From positions 1 through 64,000 of the forward strand of contig NZ_BAFR01000170.1 of assembly GCF_000308435.1 (NCBI RefSeq): 64,000 nucleotides of DNA. Reading direction: 5' to 3'. Under the pieces are notes generated by a model that was not told the origin of the DNA, ran no database searches, and was given only the letters and a program-made list of their open reading frames with translations. The stretch is from Nocardia araoensis NBRC 100135. GTDB taxonomy: Bacteria > Actinomycetota > Actinomycetes > Mycobacteriales > Mycobacteriaceae. Below, one piece after another: positions 1-8,669 of the stretch; position 1 is the stretch's first letter, and each line of letters starts with the position of its first letter. A program made the translations under genes and the position numbers.

Positions 1-64
1 ACCGAAAGTCGTACTGCACGACGCGCCCGGCGACAGCTTCCGCTGGACCCGCGACGGCAGCTGA
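1..64 (+). CDS. C-terminal end of an unidentified protein (partial)
   Basis: An open frame enters from the left edge and ends at the TGA at 62-64. It encodes about 20 residues ending in DSFRWTRDGS. Third codon positions are almost all G or C (18 of 20), as in the real genes here, so this is probably the tail of a true gene. It stops 32 nt before the next start and is likely co-transcribed with it. Too little remains to name a family. Confidence 0.5.
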   Translation, partial: PKVVLHDAPGDSFRWTRDGS

Positions 65-96
65 CCCGACTTCCCGACCAGAACCAGGAGACATCG

Positions 97-1128
97 ATGC
101 CGCTCGTCACGCGCGTGACGGATCTGATCGGCCGCACGCCGCTGTTCGACCTCGCGGCCACCGCGACGGGCACCCGCCTACTGCTCAAACTGGAGCAGTT
201 CAACCCGACCGGTGCGGCCAAGATCAGGATGGCGCGGGAGATGGTGCTCGACGCCGAACGTCGCGGTTTGCTACGCAGTGGCGGACATATCATCGAGTCC
301 ACATCCGGGAACACCGGGCTCGGCCTCGCGGTAGTTGCCGCCGAACGTGGGTATCGCTTCACCGCTGTGGTCGACCATCACGCATGTAAGGACAAACTGC
401 GCGCGATGCGGGCAATGGGTGCGGAACTGGTGTTCGTCGCCGACGAGGGCGACGACAACCTGGCCACCTCGGCACGGGAGGACCTGGCCGAGGCGATGGC
501 GGCCGAGCGGGACGACGCGTTCTTCACCGAGCAGCACAACAACGACGCCAACGCGGTGGGCTACTACCCGGTGGCCGAGGAATTGCTCGAGGACGTCGAT
601 CGGGTCGACATCCTGCTGTCCGCGGTGGGAACCGGAGGTTCGCTGTTCGGCACCGCGACGCGGCTGCGCCAGCTCGGCTGCACGCCGTACGTCATCGGGG
701 TCGAACCGGTCGGCTCGATCGCCTTCGGCGGGCCGGGCGGTCCGTACTGGCAGTCGGGCACCGGCACCCCGCCGGGCGCCACCATCGGCACCGCCGTCGA
801 CTATTCGCTGCTGGACGAGGGCGTGAAGGTCACCGACGTGGCGGCCTTCGCGACCGCCCGCGCGGTGGCGGCCGAACTCGGCCTGATGATCGGCGGGTCG
901 GCGGGCGGTTCGGTGTACGCCGCGCTCACCCGGCTCGAGGAGTTCCCGCCGGGCTCCACCGTGGTCACCATCGTGTGCGACGGCGGAGAGAAGTACTTGG
1001 ACACGGTGTTCGACGACGAGTGGATGAACGAGCGCGACCTGCTCGACGCAGGCACCGAACGCGAGGTGGCGCTGATGCTGCGGCGCTACACGCCCGCCGC
1101 CAGGACCACGTTGGTGGAAGCGCGGTGA
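97..1128 (+). CDS. PLP-dependent cysteine synthase family protein
   Basis: A 343-residue fold-type II PLP enzyme of the O-acetylserine sulfhydrylase / cystathionine beta-synthase group. The PLP lysine is probably K42 in NPTGAAKIRMA. The substrate-binding loop STSGNTG lies at about 68-74 and the phosphate-binding GTGGS at 178-182. The ATG has AGGAG upstream. Ordinary CysK/CysM proteins have SVKDR or SVKCR around the lysine, so AAKIR places this in a side branch; SbnA-like or other beta-replacement enzymes of secondary metabolism are possible. A MATE exporter follows after 73 nt, which suggests that a small amino-acid-derived product is made and exported. The exact substrate cannot be read from the sequence. 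Confidence 0.85.
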   Translation: MPLVTRVTDLIGRTPLFDLAATATGTRLLLKLEQFNPTGAAKIRMAREMVLDAERRGLLRSGGHIIESTSGNTGLGLAVVAAERGYRFTAVVDHHACKDKLRAMRAMGAELVFVADEGDDNLATSAREDLAEAMAAERDDAFFTEQHNNDANAVGYYPVAEELLEDVDRVDILLSAVGTGGSLFGTATRLRQLGCTPYVIGVEPVGSIAFGGPGGPYWQSGTGTPPGATIGTAVDYSLLDEGVKVTDVAAFATARAVAAELGLMIGGSAGGSVYAALTRLEEFPPGSTVVTIVCDGGEKYLDTVFDDEWMNERDLLDAGTEREVALMLRRYTPAARTTLVEAR

Positions 1129-1201
1129 GGGCCGGTCGGTTCTACGGTGTGACGCCGCACCCGCGCGGGACGACGCTCCCGCCCTCTGCGAAGGAGAACC
1201 G

Positions 1202-2605
1202 GTGATCGGGACGAGTTTCCGCGGCGACGGCGGGCGGCTCACCGCGCTCGCGACGCCGATCGCGCTGACCCAGCTCGCCCAGATCGCGGTATCCACCACC
1301 AACATCGCGCTGATGGGCACGCTCGGCGTACGACAGGTGGCCGCGGGCGGCCTGGCGATCGTGCTGTTCAACCAGATCCGCACCATGTGCGTCGGTCTGA
1401 TCACCGCCAGCGGCAACCAGATCGCCACCGCGGTGAGCGCGGCGGGTAAGCGCGGTGACTCGCCGGATCCGGAGATCCGCGACCTGCTGCGCTCGAGCTT
1501 CGCGATCGCGACGGTGGCCGGGCTGCTCGGCGGCGCGGTGCTGATCGGACTCGGCTGGCTGCTGCCCTTTCTCGGGCAGGACCCGGGAGTGCTGGCCGAC
1601 GCTCGTCCGCTGATGGTGGCGCTCGCGCCGGGTCTGCTGCCGTGCCTGTGGTTCCAGGTGCTGCGCCAGTACACCGTCGGGATGCAACGCCCGCAGGCGC
1701 TGTTGCTGGTGACGCTGGGCTCGGTGGTGCTGAATCTGCTGCTCGCGCTCGGTTTCATCCACGGCAAGGGTGGGCTGCCCGAACTCGGGCTCACCGGTAT
1801 CGGGGTCGCGACCTCGCTGGTCTTCCTGATCACCTTCGGCGTGTTCTGGGCGATGGTGTGGCGTGACGAAGAACTGGGCCGCACCCTGCCCATGACGCCG
1901 CTGCCGGTGCGCCCGGCCACCGTGCGCGCCGAACTGGGACTCGGCACGCCGATCGCACTGACCTACGGCTCCGAGGCAGGCATGTTCTCGGTGCTCGCGC
2001 TGGTCATGGGCAGCATCGGCCCGGCGGCGCTGGCCGCGCACAACGTCGTCTACCAGATCATCTACATCGTGTTCCAGGTGGCGATCGGTCTCTCGCACGG
2101 TGCGTCGATCCTGGTCAGCCACGCGGTCGCGCGCGAAGAGCGCGCGCACGCTCGCGCGCTGGCCTGGCTGGCGCTGCGGCACGCCGCGGTGATCGCCGCG
2201 GTGACGGGCGCGGTGTACGTGGTGGCCCCCGATCTGGTGCTGCGTCCCTTCCTGGACTCCTCGGACGCCGACACCATCCGGGTCGCGCACACCCTGCTGC
2301 TGATCGGCATCGTGTTGCAGTTCTTCGACGCCGCCCAGAACATCGGCACCGGCCTGCTGCGCGGGCTGAAGGCGACCAACGCCGGCTTCCGGCTCTCGCT
2401 GATCGGCTACTGGGGCGTCGGCCTGCCCGTCGCCCTGGTCTTGGCCTACCCGGCCGGGCTCGGCGCCGCGGGCGTCTGGTGGGGACTCACCGCGGGCCTG
2501 GCCACCACCGCGATCCTCATGCTGCGCCGCTACTTCGCCCTGCTCGACGAGAAGGAACGCGAACGGCCGCGGCTGGTCCCGGAAACCCTGACGGCGCAGA
2601 GCTGA
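1202..2605 (+). CDS. MATE family efflux transporter
   Basis: A 467-residue integral membrane protein with about twelve hydrophobic segments in two similar halves, the layout of the MATE (NorM/DinF) family of cation-coupled drug and metabolite exporters. The N-terminal half opens with LTALATPIALTQLAQ, the typical first MATE helix, and the second half restarts near residue 240 with LGTPIALTYGSEAG. The GTG start is preceded by AAGGAG. It lies 73 nt after the cysteine-synthase-like gene on the same strand and is probably co-transcribed, so it may export that enzyme's product. Family assignment is firm; the substrate is unknown. Confidence 0.88.
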   Translation: MIGTSFRGDGGRLTALATPIALTQLAQIAVSTTNIALMGTLGVRQVAAGGLAIVLFNQIRTMCVGLITASGNQIATAVSAAGKRGDSPDPEIRDLLRSSFAIATVAGLLGGAVLIGLGWLLPFLGQDPGVLADARPLMVALAPGLLPCLWFQVLRQYTVGMQRPQALLLVTLGSVVLNLLLALGFIHGKGGLPELGLTGIGVATSLVFLITFGVFWAMVWRDEELGRTLPMTPLPVRPATVRAELGLGTPIALTYGSEAGMFSVLALVMGSIGPAALAAHNVVYQIIYIVFQVAIGLSHGASILVSHAVAREERAHARALAWLALRHAAVIAAVTGAVYVVAPDLVLRPFLDSSDADTIRVAHTLLLIGIVLQFFDAAQNIGTGLLRGLKATNAGFRLSLIGYWGVGLPVALVLAYPAGLGAAGVWWGLTAGLATTAILMLRRYFALLDEKERERPRLVPETLTAQS

Positions 2606-2720
2606 TCGGCGCCGATTCGCTGTCGACCACGGCCATGGCAGAGGGGCGTCGCGTAGCGTTGAAACATCGTCATCGGCCGGGCCGGGACGACGTACGCGGC
2701 CCGGGATCGGGAGGTGCCGG

Positions 2721-3809
2721 ATGCTGAGCGTTTTCTCCTCGCCTGGCCATTACGTGCAGGGCCGGAACGCCACCGCCGCGCTCGGCGCGGAGATGACCCG
2801 TCTCGGGATCGGCGGGCCGGTGCTCATCGTGGCGGGCTCCAGCGCTTTCCGGCTGCTGGCGAGCACCTGGGAACGCTCGCTGACGGACGCGAAGATCGCC
2901 TATTCGCTTCATCTGTCCGGTGGTGAATGCAGCCGGGCGGAGATCGCCCGGATCGCCCACGCCGTCGAGGAGTCCGGCAGCACGGTCGTGCTCGGTGCGG
3001 GCGGCGGCAAGGTGCTCGACGCGGCCCGCGCGGTCGCCGACGACCTCGATCTGCCCATGATCAGTTGCCCGAGCACCGCCTCCAGCGACGCGCCGTGCAG
3101 CGCGTTGTCGGTGATCTACACCGACGCGGGCGAGTTCGAGGCGTATCAACTGGTGCGGCGGAATCCGGCGCTGGTGCTGGTGGACACCTCGGTCGTCGCG
3201 CAGGCCCCGGTCCGGCTGCTCGCCGCAGGCATGGGCGACGCGCTGGCGACCTGGTTCGAAGCTCGCACGTGCAGTGCCGCCCAGGTGCGCAACATGCGCG
3301 GCGGCGCCTCGACGCGCAGCGCCACCGCCTTGGCCGAACTCTGCTATCGCACCCTGCTCGCCGACGGGGCGCAGGCGCTGACCGCCGTCCGCACGCACAG
3401 CGTCACACCGGCGCTGGAGCGCGTCGTCGAGGCCAACACCTTGCTGTCCGGACTCGGCTTCGAATCGTCGGGACTGGCCGCGGCGCACGCCGTGCACAAC
3501 GGCCTCACCGCCGCCGCGCGAACGCGCCCGTTCCTGCACGGCGAGAAGGTCGCCTTCGGCACCCTCACCCAACTGGTGTTGGAGGGCGCGCCCGCGTCCG
3601 AGATCGGCACGGTGCTCGATTTCTGCGCCGAGGTCGGCTTGCCGACCACGCTGGCCGCCCTCGGCCTGCCCGACGCCGACGACGAGACGCTGTCGGCCAT
3701 CGCGCGCCGCGCGACCGCTCCGGGCGAAACGATCCACAACGAACCCTTCACCGTGAACGCCGCGATGGTCGTGGACGCCCTGCGCGCCGCAGATGCACTC
3801 GGACAGTGA
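2721..3809 (+). CDS. Iron-containing alcohol dehydrogenase, glycerol dehydrogenase-like
   Basis: A 362-residue member of the group III metal-dependent alcohol dehydrogenases, closest in layout to GldA glycerol dehydrogenase (NAD+-dependent, glycerol to dihydroxyacetone). The nucleotide-binding GAGGGKVLD lies at 92-100. Expected metal ligands are D173 in GMGDALATW, H256 in AAHAVHNG and H273 in FLHGEKVAFG. STASSDAPCSALSVIY around 118-133 is also typical of GldA. A GGGAGG-type ribosome site precedes the ATG. No kinase or transporter for glycerol lies beside it, so the physiological substrate is uncertain. Confidence 0.85.
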   Translation: MLSVFSSPGHYVQGRNATAALGAEMTRLGIGGPVLIVAGSSAFRLLASTWERSLTDAKIAYSLHLSGGECSRAEIARIAHAVEESGSTVVLGAGGGKVLDAARAVADDLDLPMISCPSTASSDAPCSALSVIYTDAGEFEAYQLVRRNPALVLVDTSVVAQAPVRLLAAGMGDALATWFEARTCSAAQVRNMRGGASTRSATALAELCYRTLLADGAQALTAVRTHSVTPALERVVEANTLLSGLGFESSGLAAAHAVHNGLTAAARTRPFLHGEKVAFGTLTQLVLEGAPASEIGTVLDFCAEVGLPTTLAALGLPDADDETLSAIARRATAPGETIHNEPFTVNAAMVVDALRAADALGQ

Positions 3810-3972
3810 CCAATCCCACATCCACCCGCGTTCGCCCAGCGTTCGACACCGAAACCTAACCCTCCCGACGGCGAGTCTTCACCGAACGCCGGGAAACCTG
3901 TTCGTAACCGGCGCTATCGTGGCGACGGAGTCAAGCCAATGGCGGGCAAACCGCCGGGAGGGATTCGGTCCG

Positions 3973-4926
3973 GTGTCCATCACCAGAGTCGCGGAGTATC
4001 CGCGTCCGGATCACGTGTTGTTCCACTTCAGCGACACACATCTCATCGCGGGCGACGACCCCCTGTACGGCGATGTCGACGCCGACCTGCGGTTACGGCA
4101 ACTGCTCGACCAAGCCGCGGCGAGCCGGATCCGGCCGACCGCCATCGTGTTCACCGGTGATCTCACCGATCGGGGCGAGCCCGCCGCATACGCCAAGCTG
4201 AAGTCGATCGTCGAACCGTTCGCCAGAAGTTTGCGAGCGCCCATCGTGTGGGTCACCGGCAACCACGACGACCGCGCCGCCCTCCGCGCCCGCCTGCTCG
4301 GTGAGCGCCCCACCACTTCCCCGCTGGACCGGGTGCACCTGATCGACGGACTGCGCATCGTCGCCCTGGACACCTCGGTACCCGGGCACCACTACGGGGA
4401 GATCTCCGACGACCAGCTGGAGTGGCTGCGCTCGGTCCTGGCCGAGCCCGCGCCCTTCGGCACCATCCTGGCCATGCATCACCCGCCGGTGCCGTGCGTG
4501 GTCGACCTGGCCGTCACCGTGGAACTGCGGGATCAACGCCGCCTGGCGGACGTGCTGGACGGCACCGACGTGCGCGCCATCCTCGCCGGGCACCTGCACT
4601 TCTCCACCAGCGCCACGTTCGCGGGCATCCCGGTCTCGGTGGCGTCGGCCACCTGCTACAGCCAAGACCTCGGTGTGGCGCAGGGCGGCCTGCGCGGCCG
4701 GGACGGCGCGCAGGCCTTCAACTACGTGCACATCTATCCCAACACCGTGGTGCACTCCGTGGTGCCCATCGAGCGCGGCGGCACGGTCGGCGCTCCCGCC
4801 ACCCCGGAGGAGGCGCGGCAACGGCTGGCGGAGGAAGGGATCGTGATCCCGCCGGCGGGCCGCATCCCGCACGTCATGCGGCGCCCTGCGTCGACTCCGG
4901 AAGCGGATGACGAGGCGGTGTGCTGA
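3973..4926 (+). CDS. cpdA: Class III cyclic-nucleotide phosphodiesterase, Rv0805-like metallophosphoesterase
   Basis: A binuclear metallophosphoesterase of 317 residues from the GTG at 3973, chosen because GGGAGGGA lies 9 nt upstream and the start then matches the M. tuberculosis Rv0805 N-terminus. Metal-ligand motifs are in order: SDTHL (20-24), FTGDLTDRGEP (60-70), TGNHDD (95-100), a MHHPP motif and AGHLHFS. Rv0805 hydrolyses 2',3'- and 3',5'-cyclic nucleotides and affects the cell envelope. The ORF stays open upstream to 3793 but that part is not conserved. The 3' end overlaps the convergent Stealth gene by 53 nt. Confidence 0.9.
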   Translation: MSITRVAEYPRPDHVLFHFSDTHLIAGDDPLYGDVDADLRLRQLLDQAAASRIRPTAIVFTGDLTDRGEPAAYAKLKSIVEPFARSLRAPIVWVTGNHDDRAALRARLLGERPTTSPLDRVHLIDGLRIVALDTSVPGHHYGEISDDQLEWLRSVLAEPAPFGTILAMHHPPVPCVVDLAVTVELRDQRRLADVLDGTDVRAILAGHLHFSTSATFAGIPVSVASATCYSQDLGVAQGGLRGRDGAQAFNYVHIYPNTVVHSVVPIERGGTVGAPATPEEARQRLAEEGIVIPPAGRIPHVMRRPASTPEADDEAVC

Positions 4927-6337
4927 GCCGTTCCCACGGCGCCGGTTCCGGGTAGTACCCGGCCAGGAACTCCGACACGATCCGCACCCGCTCGGACTCG
5001 GCGACCTCGGGGAAACTGCCGTCGTTGAGGCAGAAGAAGTCGACGTCGCGTCGGCGCGCCAGCCCGTCCAGCAAAGCCAGACCGCCGTAGCTGGTCGTGT
5101 CGACGTAACGCACCTTCGCCGCTTCCTGCGGCACCGCGCGCCCGGTCAGCATGGCGTAGTAGTGATACAGCGAGTTGGTGACCGAGATGTCGGTGGCCGC
5201 CCGGAACCGGCTCGCGCTCGTGCGGGCGAAATCCGCGGCGAACTCGTCTTCCATCTCCAGCAGCACGCTGCGCCGCAACGGCACGGGCGTGTGCTCCAGG
5301 TGCCGCGTGATGACATAACCGAAGCGCTCCGCGAGCAGCGCTCGGTTCACCCGCGCCGCGTTCTCGAAACCGCTGCGGCGCTCGTTGTTTCGCCCCGGCC
5401 CGATCCTGGTGTCCGCTTCGATGAATCGGCTCACGCCGCCGGGCGTGAAGAACATCGACGGACGCACCGGACGCGCGAAGAACATGTCGTCGTTGGAGTA
5501 CAGGAAGTGCTCGCTGAGCCCGTCGATGTGCTGCAACTGACATTCCACCGCGTGCGAATTGAAGACCGGCAGCGCGCTGACGTCCCGGAAGTGGTCCACC
5601 GCACGCACCACGGTCACCTTCGGATGCGCGGTCAGCCACTCCGGCGGCGTGGAGTCGGTCGCGATGAAGATCCTGCGGATCCACGGCGCGTTCTTGTGCA
5701 CCGACCGCAGGGCGTACTTCAACTCGTCGATCTGGCGGATCCTGGCGTCCGCGTCGTCGCCCTCGCCGACCACGACCTGGGCCAGCATCCCGGCGCGGCG
5801 GGCGCGGAATTCCGGATCGGAGCCGTCCACCCAGGAGAACACCAGGTCGATGTCGAAGCCCACGTCACCGGTCTGGGGCGCGAACATGTCCGCCAGAGTG
5901 GGCCAGGTCCGGTCGAACAGCCGCACCTGCGTGCGCTGGACGTCGGCGAGGTCGAAGACCGGGCGGGTGAGCGCGTTCGGGCGCGGACAGGTCACCGTGT
6001 CGCCGTGGTACTCCCACAGTTCCAGCTCGACGTGATGCGCCGGATCGTGGTCGCGCCCGAGCCGGAAGACGTTGTGCTGCAACTCCACACAGGAGAATCC
6101 CGCCGACCTCGCCGTGGCGGTCACCCGGCGCACCATCGTGCGGTGCGCGGCGTCGGCCGCGAGCACCAGCCGGTGCCCGCTGTCGCGCACGAGCAGGAAC
6201 GGCACCTCCGCCGCGGCCAGCTGTGCGCGCAGGTAGCCGAGATCCTCGATCATCGCGGCCGACACGGCGAGATTGCTCGCCATGGACCGCGTCACCATTT
6301 CCACCGCCCCCGAATCCACTGCTCCCCTGTCCGTCAT
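4874..6337 (-). CDS. Stealth family sugar-phosphate transferase (capsular polysaccharide phosphotransferase)
   Basis: A 487-residue protein with all four Stealth conserved regions. CR1 has SWVDGSDP at about 168-175. CR2 (about 199-229) contains DELKYALRSV and RRIFIATDS. CR3 (about 247-288) ends in YSNDDMFF. CR4 near the C-terminus contains VDTTSYGG and FCLNDGS. Stealth enzymes transfer hexose-1-phosphate and make phosphodiester-linked surface glycans, as in meningococcal capsule and human GNPTAB. The ATG at 6337 has GGAGG 5 nt upstream, although the frame stays open to 6550. A 10-bp-arm inverted repeat lies about 70 bp upstream. No capsule export genes are adjacent, so this looks like an isolated envelope-glycan gene. 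Confidence 0.88.
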   Translation of the reverse strand: MTDRGAVDSGAVEMVTRSMASNLAVSAAMIEDLGYLRAQLAAAEVPFLLVRDSGHRLVLAADAAHRTMVRRVTATARSAGFSCVELQHNVFRLGRDHDPAHHVELELWEYHGDTVTCPRPNALTRPVFDLADVQRTQVRLFDRTWPTLADMFAPQTGDVGFDIDLVFSWVDGSDPEFRARRAGMLAQVVVGEGDDADARIRQIDELKYALRSVHKNAPWIRRIFIATDSTPPEWLTAHPKVTVVRAVDHFRDVSALPVFNSHAVECQLQHIDGLSEHFLYSNDDMFFARPVRPSMFFTPGGVSRFIEADTRIGPGRNNERRSGFENAARVNRALLAERFGYVITRHLEHTPVPLRRSVLLEMEDEFAADFARTSASRFRAATDISVTNSLYHYYAMLTGRAVPQEAAKVRYVDTTSYGGLALLDGLARRRDVDFFCLNDGSFPEVAESERVRIVSEFLAGYYPEPAPWERLSTPPRHPLPESTQGAA

Positions 6338-6787
6338 GACTGCCTCCACTTCCGTCGAACCACCGGTCTGAACCTCGCGTCCGGGGCACCGCGCCGAGCG
6401 GCGATCCGTCGATGCCGAGGCATCGACGTGTGCGGACCGCGCGCCTGGCGCGGTGACATTCAGAAGTGGGGAAGGGTGCCGAAGCGCGGGTACGAATTGA
6501 TCACCCGGTATGCAGACGACTGGAAGACCATTTCGTTTCACCTCACTCACGGCCGGACGCGCATGGCGTCATGGATGGAAGCGCTGCACTCGTGCGGGGA
6601 CGATCGAAGGGCACGGGTGGCAGCCGCACGCCGGACGGTCATCGGCCGGCTGAAAAAGTGGTCTGCCCAGGAAACTCCGGGCACCTCTACGAATGATGCA
6701 ACGCGCTCGACATTCCGTCAATCGGTGCAGCTGACCGACCCCTGCTCATGTGCTGCTCGCGGCCGTAGCACACAGTCCGCAATACAG
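6338..6787. other. Intergenic region between divergent Stealth and flavodoxin genes
   Basis: About 450 nt with no convincing gene. Short frames here lack coding character. It holds an inverted repeat at 6407-6428 on the Stealth side and runs into the iron box at 6788, so both divergent promoters should lie in it. Confidence 0.6.
6407..6428. promoter_or_regulatory. Perfect inverted repeat upstream of the Stealth gene
   Basis: Arms CGTCGATGCC and GGCATCGACG are exact reverse complements separated by GA. The repeat lies 70-91 bp upstream of the Stealth start and no gene ends here, so a repressor or activator site is more likely than a terminator. The cognate regulator is unknown. Confidence 0.5.
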
Positions 6788-6806
6788 TTAGGATAGCCTC
6801 ACCATA
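6788..6806 (+). promoter_or_regulatory. Putative iron box (IdeR/DtxR operator)
   Basis: TTAGGATAGCCTCACCATA matches 15 of 19 positions of the DtxR/IdeR consensus TTAGGTTAGSCTAACCTAA as I know it, including the leading TTAGG and the central TAGCCT. It lies 18 bp before the GTG start of the flavodoxin gene, a good place for iron-dependent repression. Confidence 0.65.
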
Positions 6807-6824
6807 TCAGCGAAGGAAAGGGTT

Positions 6825-7286
6825 GTGCCGGTGCGCGTCGTCATTCTGTTCGGAACCGAGATGGGCACCGCGGAGTCCGCGGCCGACAGTATCGCCGAGG
6901 AACTGCGCGGGACGCACGACGTCTCGGTGCACGACATGACGGACTTCGACATCGCGGATCTGGACGTCCGCGATTTCCACATCGTCGTGTGCTCGACCTA
7001 CGGCGACGGCGAGCTGCCGACCGGCGCCGAACCCTTCGCCGACGCGCTCGACCGCGACACGCCGGATCTGAGCGGCCTGCGGTTCGCCGTCTTCGGCCTC
7101 GGCGACATCGTGTACGGCGGCACGTTCAACCGGGGTGGCGAGATCATCGCCGAGAAGCTCGCCGCTCGCGGCGCCGTCCAGGTGGGCGAGCACGCGCGGC
7201 ACGACGCGTCGACGGAGGTCCGCGTCCGGGACATGGCCAGGGAATGGGCCGCGGCACTCGACATTCCGGCACTGGTCTCGGCCTGA
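6825..7286 (+). CDS. Flavodoxin domain protein (MioC / sulfite reductase flavoprotein-like)
   Basis: A 153-residue stand-alone flavodoxin-fold protein. The FMN phosphate loop is FGTEMGTAESAA near residues 9-20. The second loop is STYGDGELPTGAEPF (about 57-71), and FGLGDIVYGGTF follows near 88-99. This is the loop set of MioC and CysJ-type FMN domains rather than classical FldA. The GTG start has GAAGGAAAGG upstream. An iron box just upstream suggests induction under iron starvation, when flavodoxins replace iron-sulfur ferredoxins as electron carriers. No redox partner gene is adjacent; the next gene is a possible flavin-binding protein. Confidence 0.85.
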   Translation: MPVRVVILFGTEMGTAESAADSIAEELRGTHDVSVHDMTDFDIADLDVRDFHIVVCSTYGDGELPTGAEPFADALDRDTPDLSGLRFAVFGLGDIVYGGTFNRGGEIIAEKLAARGAVQVGEHARHDASTEVRVRDMAREWAAALDIPALVSA

Positions 7287-7426
7287 CCGGCACAGGACTC
7301 TGCGGCGGGGCACCGGGAAGCGGTCCGGACAAAGCGCCCAGCCCCAGCGCACAAGGCGCACAGCACCTTAGACTGCTATCAAGCGCGGCACAGCCCGCCG
7401 CGCTCGACGATCCTGAGGTGACGAAG

Positions 7427-7912
7427 ATGGCAGCCGGAGCGAGCCCCGCCCAACGTCAGCACAACTCGACAGATCATCCCGAGCTGGACGTGCTCCCGGA
7501 ATGGCCGCTGGAGACCATCGGCGTGCTCGTGACCACCGACCCTGCGCCGCACGCGATTCCGGTGTCCTGGCCGGTGCGGGCCGGCGACCGCCGCATCCTG
7601 ATCAGCCTGAAGTACGATCGCGGCTCGCTGGCGCGGCTGCGCGAACATCCCGAGGTGGCGCTGCTGATCCTCGGTGGGGGCAACGTGGCGATGTGCGCCA
7701 GGGGCACCGCGCACGTGGTCGCCGAGCAGATGCCCGACGCCGCCGACTACGTCGCCGTCCGCATCGACGTCGACGTGATCGATGACCACCGCCAGTCGGC
7801 CTTCGCGGTCGTGCAGGGCATCCAGCGCACGGTGCTCGACGACGAGAGCGAACTGCGCGCGCTGCGCGGCCGGGTCGACACCCTCCGATCGTGGGCAGAC
7901 GACCAGAACTGA
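7427..7912 (+). CDS. Pyridoxamine 5'-phosphate oxidase family / FMN-binding split-barrel protein
   Basis: A 161-residue protein of the FMN-binding split beta-barrel superfamily. It has the usual pattern of a short N-terminus, a strand with AIPVSWPVRAGDRRILISL, then SLARLREHPEVALLI. Actinobacterial relatives include F420-, FMN- or heme-binding oxidoreductases and many uncharacterised members. The ATG at 7427 is chosen with GAGG 8 nt upstream; an in-frame GTG at 7418 is possible, and the longer open frame upstream overlaps the flavodoxin in another frame. It lies 140 nt downstream of the flavodoxin and may share its iron-regulated transcript. The substrate is unknown. Confidence 0.75.
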   Translation: MAAGASPAQRQHNSTDHPELDVLPEWPLETIGVLVTTDPAPHAIPVSWPVRAGDRRILISLKYDRGSLARLREHPEVALLILGGGNVAMCARGTAHVVAEQMPDAADYVAVRIDVDVIDDHRQSAFAVVQGIQRTVLDDESELRALRGRVDTLRSWADDQN

Positions 7913-7976
7913 ATCGGCCCGGCGTTCCCGGGAGCAGACAAGAGGCGGCACCGGCCGTGCCGCGCGGAAGGGGATC

Positions 7977-8552
7977 ATGAGCGTCACTCTGGCCAAAGGC
8001 GGCAACGTCTCGCTGTCGAAGCAGGCCGCGAATCTCACCAAGGTGTCGGTGGGACTCGGCTGGGACGTGCGCACCACCACCGGCGCCGACTACGACCTCG
8101 ACGCCAGCGCGCTCGCCTGCGGGCCCAACCTGAAAGTGCTGTCGGATCAGCATTTCATCTTCTACAACAACCTGCGTTCGCCCGATGGATCCATCGAGCA
8201 CACCGGTGACAACCTCACCGGCGCGGGCGAAGGCGACGACGAGGTGATCAACGTCGACCTCACCGCCACTCCGCCGAACATCACCAACATCTTCTTCCCG
8301 GTGTCCATCCACGACGCCGACGCCCGCGGCCAGTCGTTCGGCCAGATCCGCAACGCCTTCATCCGCGTCGTCGACGCCACCACCGGCGTCGAACTGGCCC
8401 GCTACGACCTCACCGAAGACGCCTCCACCGAAACGGCCATGATCTTCGGCGAGCTCTACCGCCACAACAACGAGTGGAAGTTCCGCGCCATCGGCCAGGG
8501 CTACGCCTCCGGCCTCGCGGGCATCGCGCGGGACTACGGCGTCAACGTCTGA
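7977..8552 (+). CDS. TerD family protein
   Basis: A 191-residue single-domain TerD protein (tellurium resistance / stress-response family, calcium-binding beta-sandwich). Diagnostic motifs are LAKGGNVSLSK at the N-terminus, VGLGWDVR, DYDLDASALACG, the acidic loop GEGDDEVINVDL and IRNAFIRVVD. The conserved aspartates of the Ca2+ sites are present. The ATG has GGAAGGGG just upstream. In Streptomyces and relatives TerD proteins occur in large ter clusters, but here the gene is alone, so the role is probably general stress or envelope-associated rather than tellurite resistance. Confidence 0.9.
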   Translation: MSVTLAKGGNVSLSKQAANLTKVSVGLGWDVRTTTGADYDLDASALACGPNLKVLSDQHFIFYNNLRSPDGSIEHTGDNLTGAGEGDDEVINVDLTATPPNITNIFFPVSIHDADARGQSFGQIRNAFIRVVDATTGVELARYDLTEDASTETAMIFGELYRHNNEWKFRAIGQGYASGLAGIARDYGVNV

Positions 8553-8669
8553 CCGTTCGACTCCGTTCGCCGCGCGGGTCTTTCGGCCGGTGCCGATTCG
8601 GCATCGAGAACCGGGACCCCACGCGCGGTAGCTCGACTACATCGCGAGGGAGCGGCACGACACGCGCGG

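Noticed and set aside
271..1947. 558-codon minus-strand open frame over the first two genes
   Set aside because: Composition is Ser/Arg/Pro-rich and it covers two well-supported genes on the other strand.
6466..6696. Short plus-strand frame between Stealth and flavodoxin genes
   Set aside because: No Shine-Dalgarno sequence, mixed codon use, no recognisable motif.
4907..6796. 629-codon plus-strand open frame opposite the Stealth gene
   Set aside because: No ribosome site or domain; the minus-strand Stealth protein has all four conserved regions.
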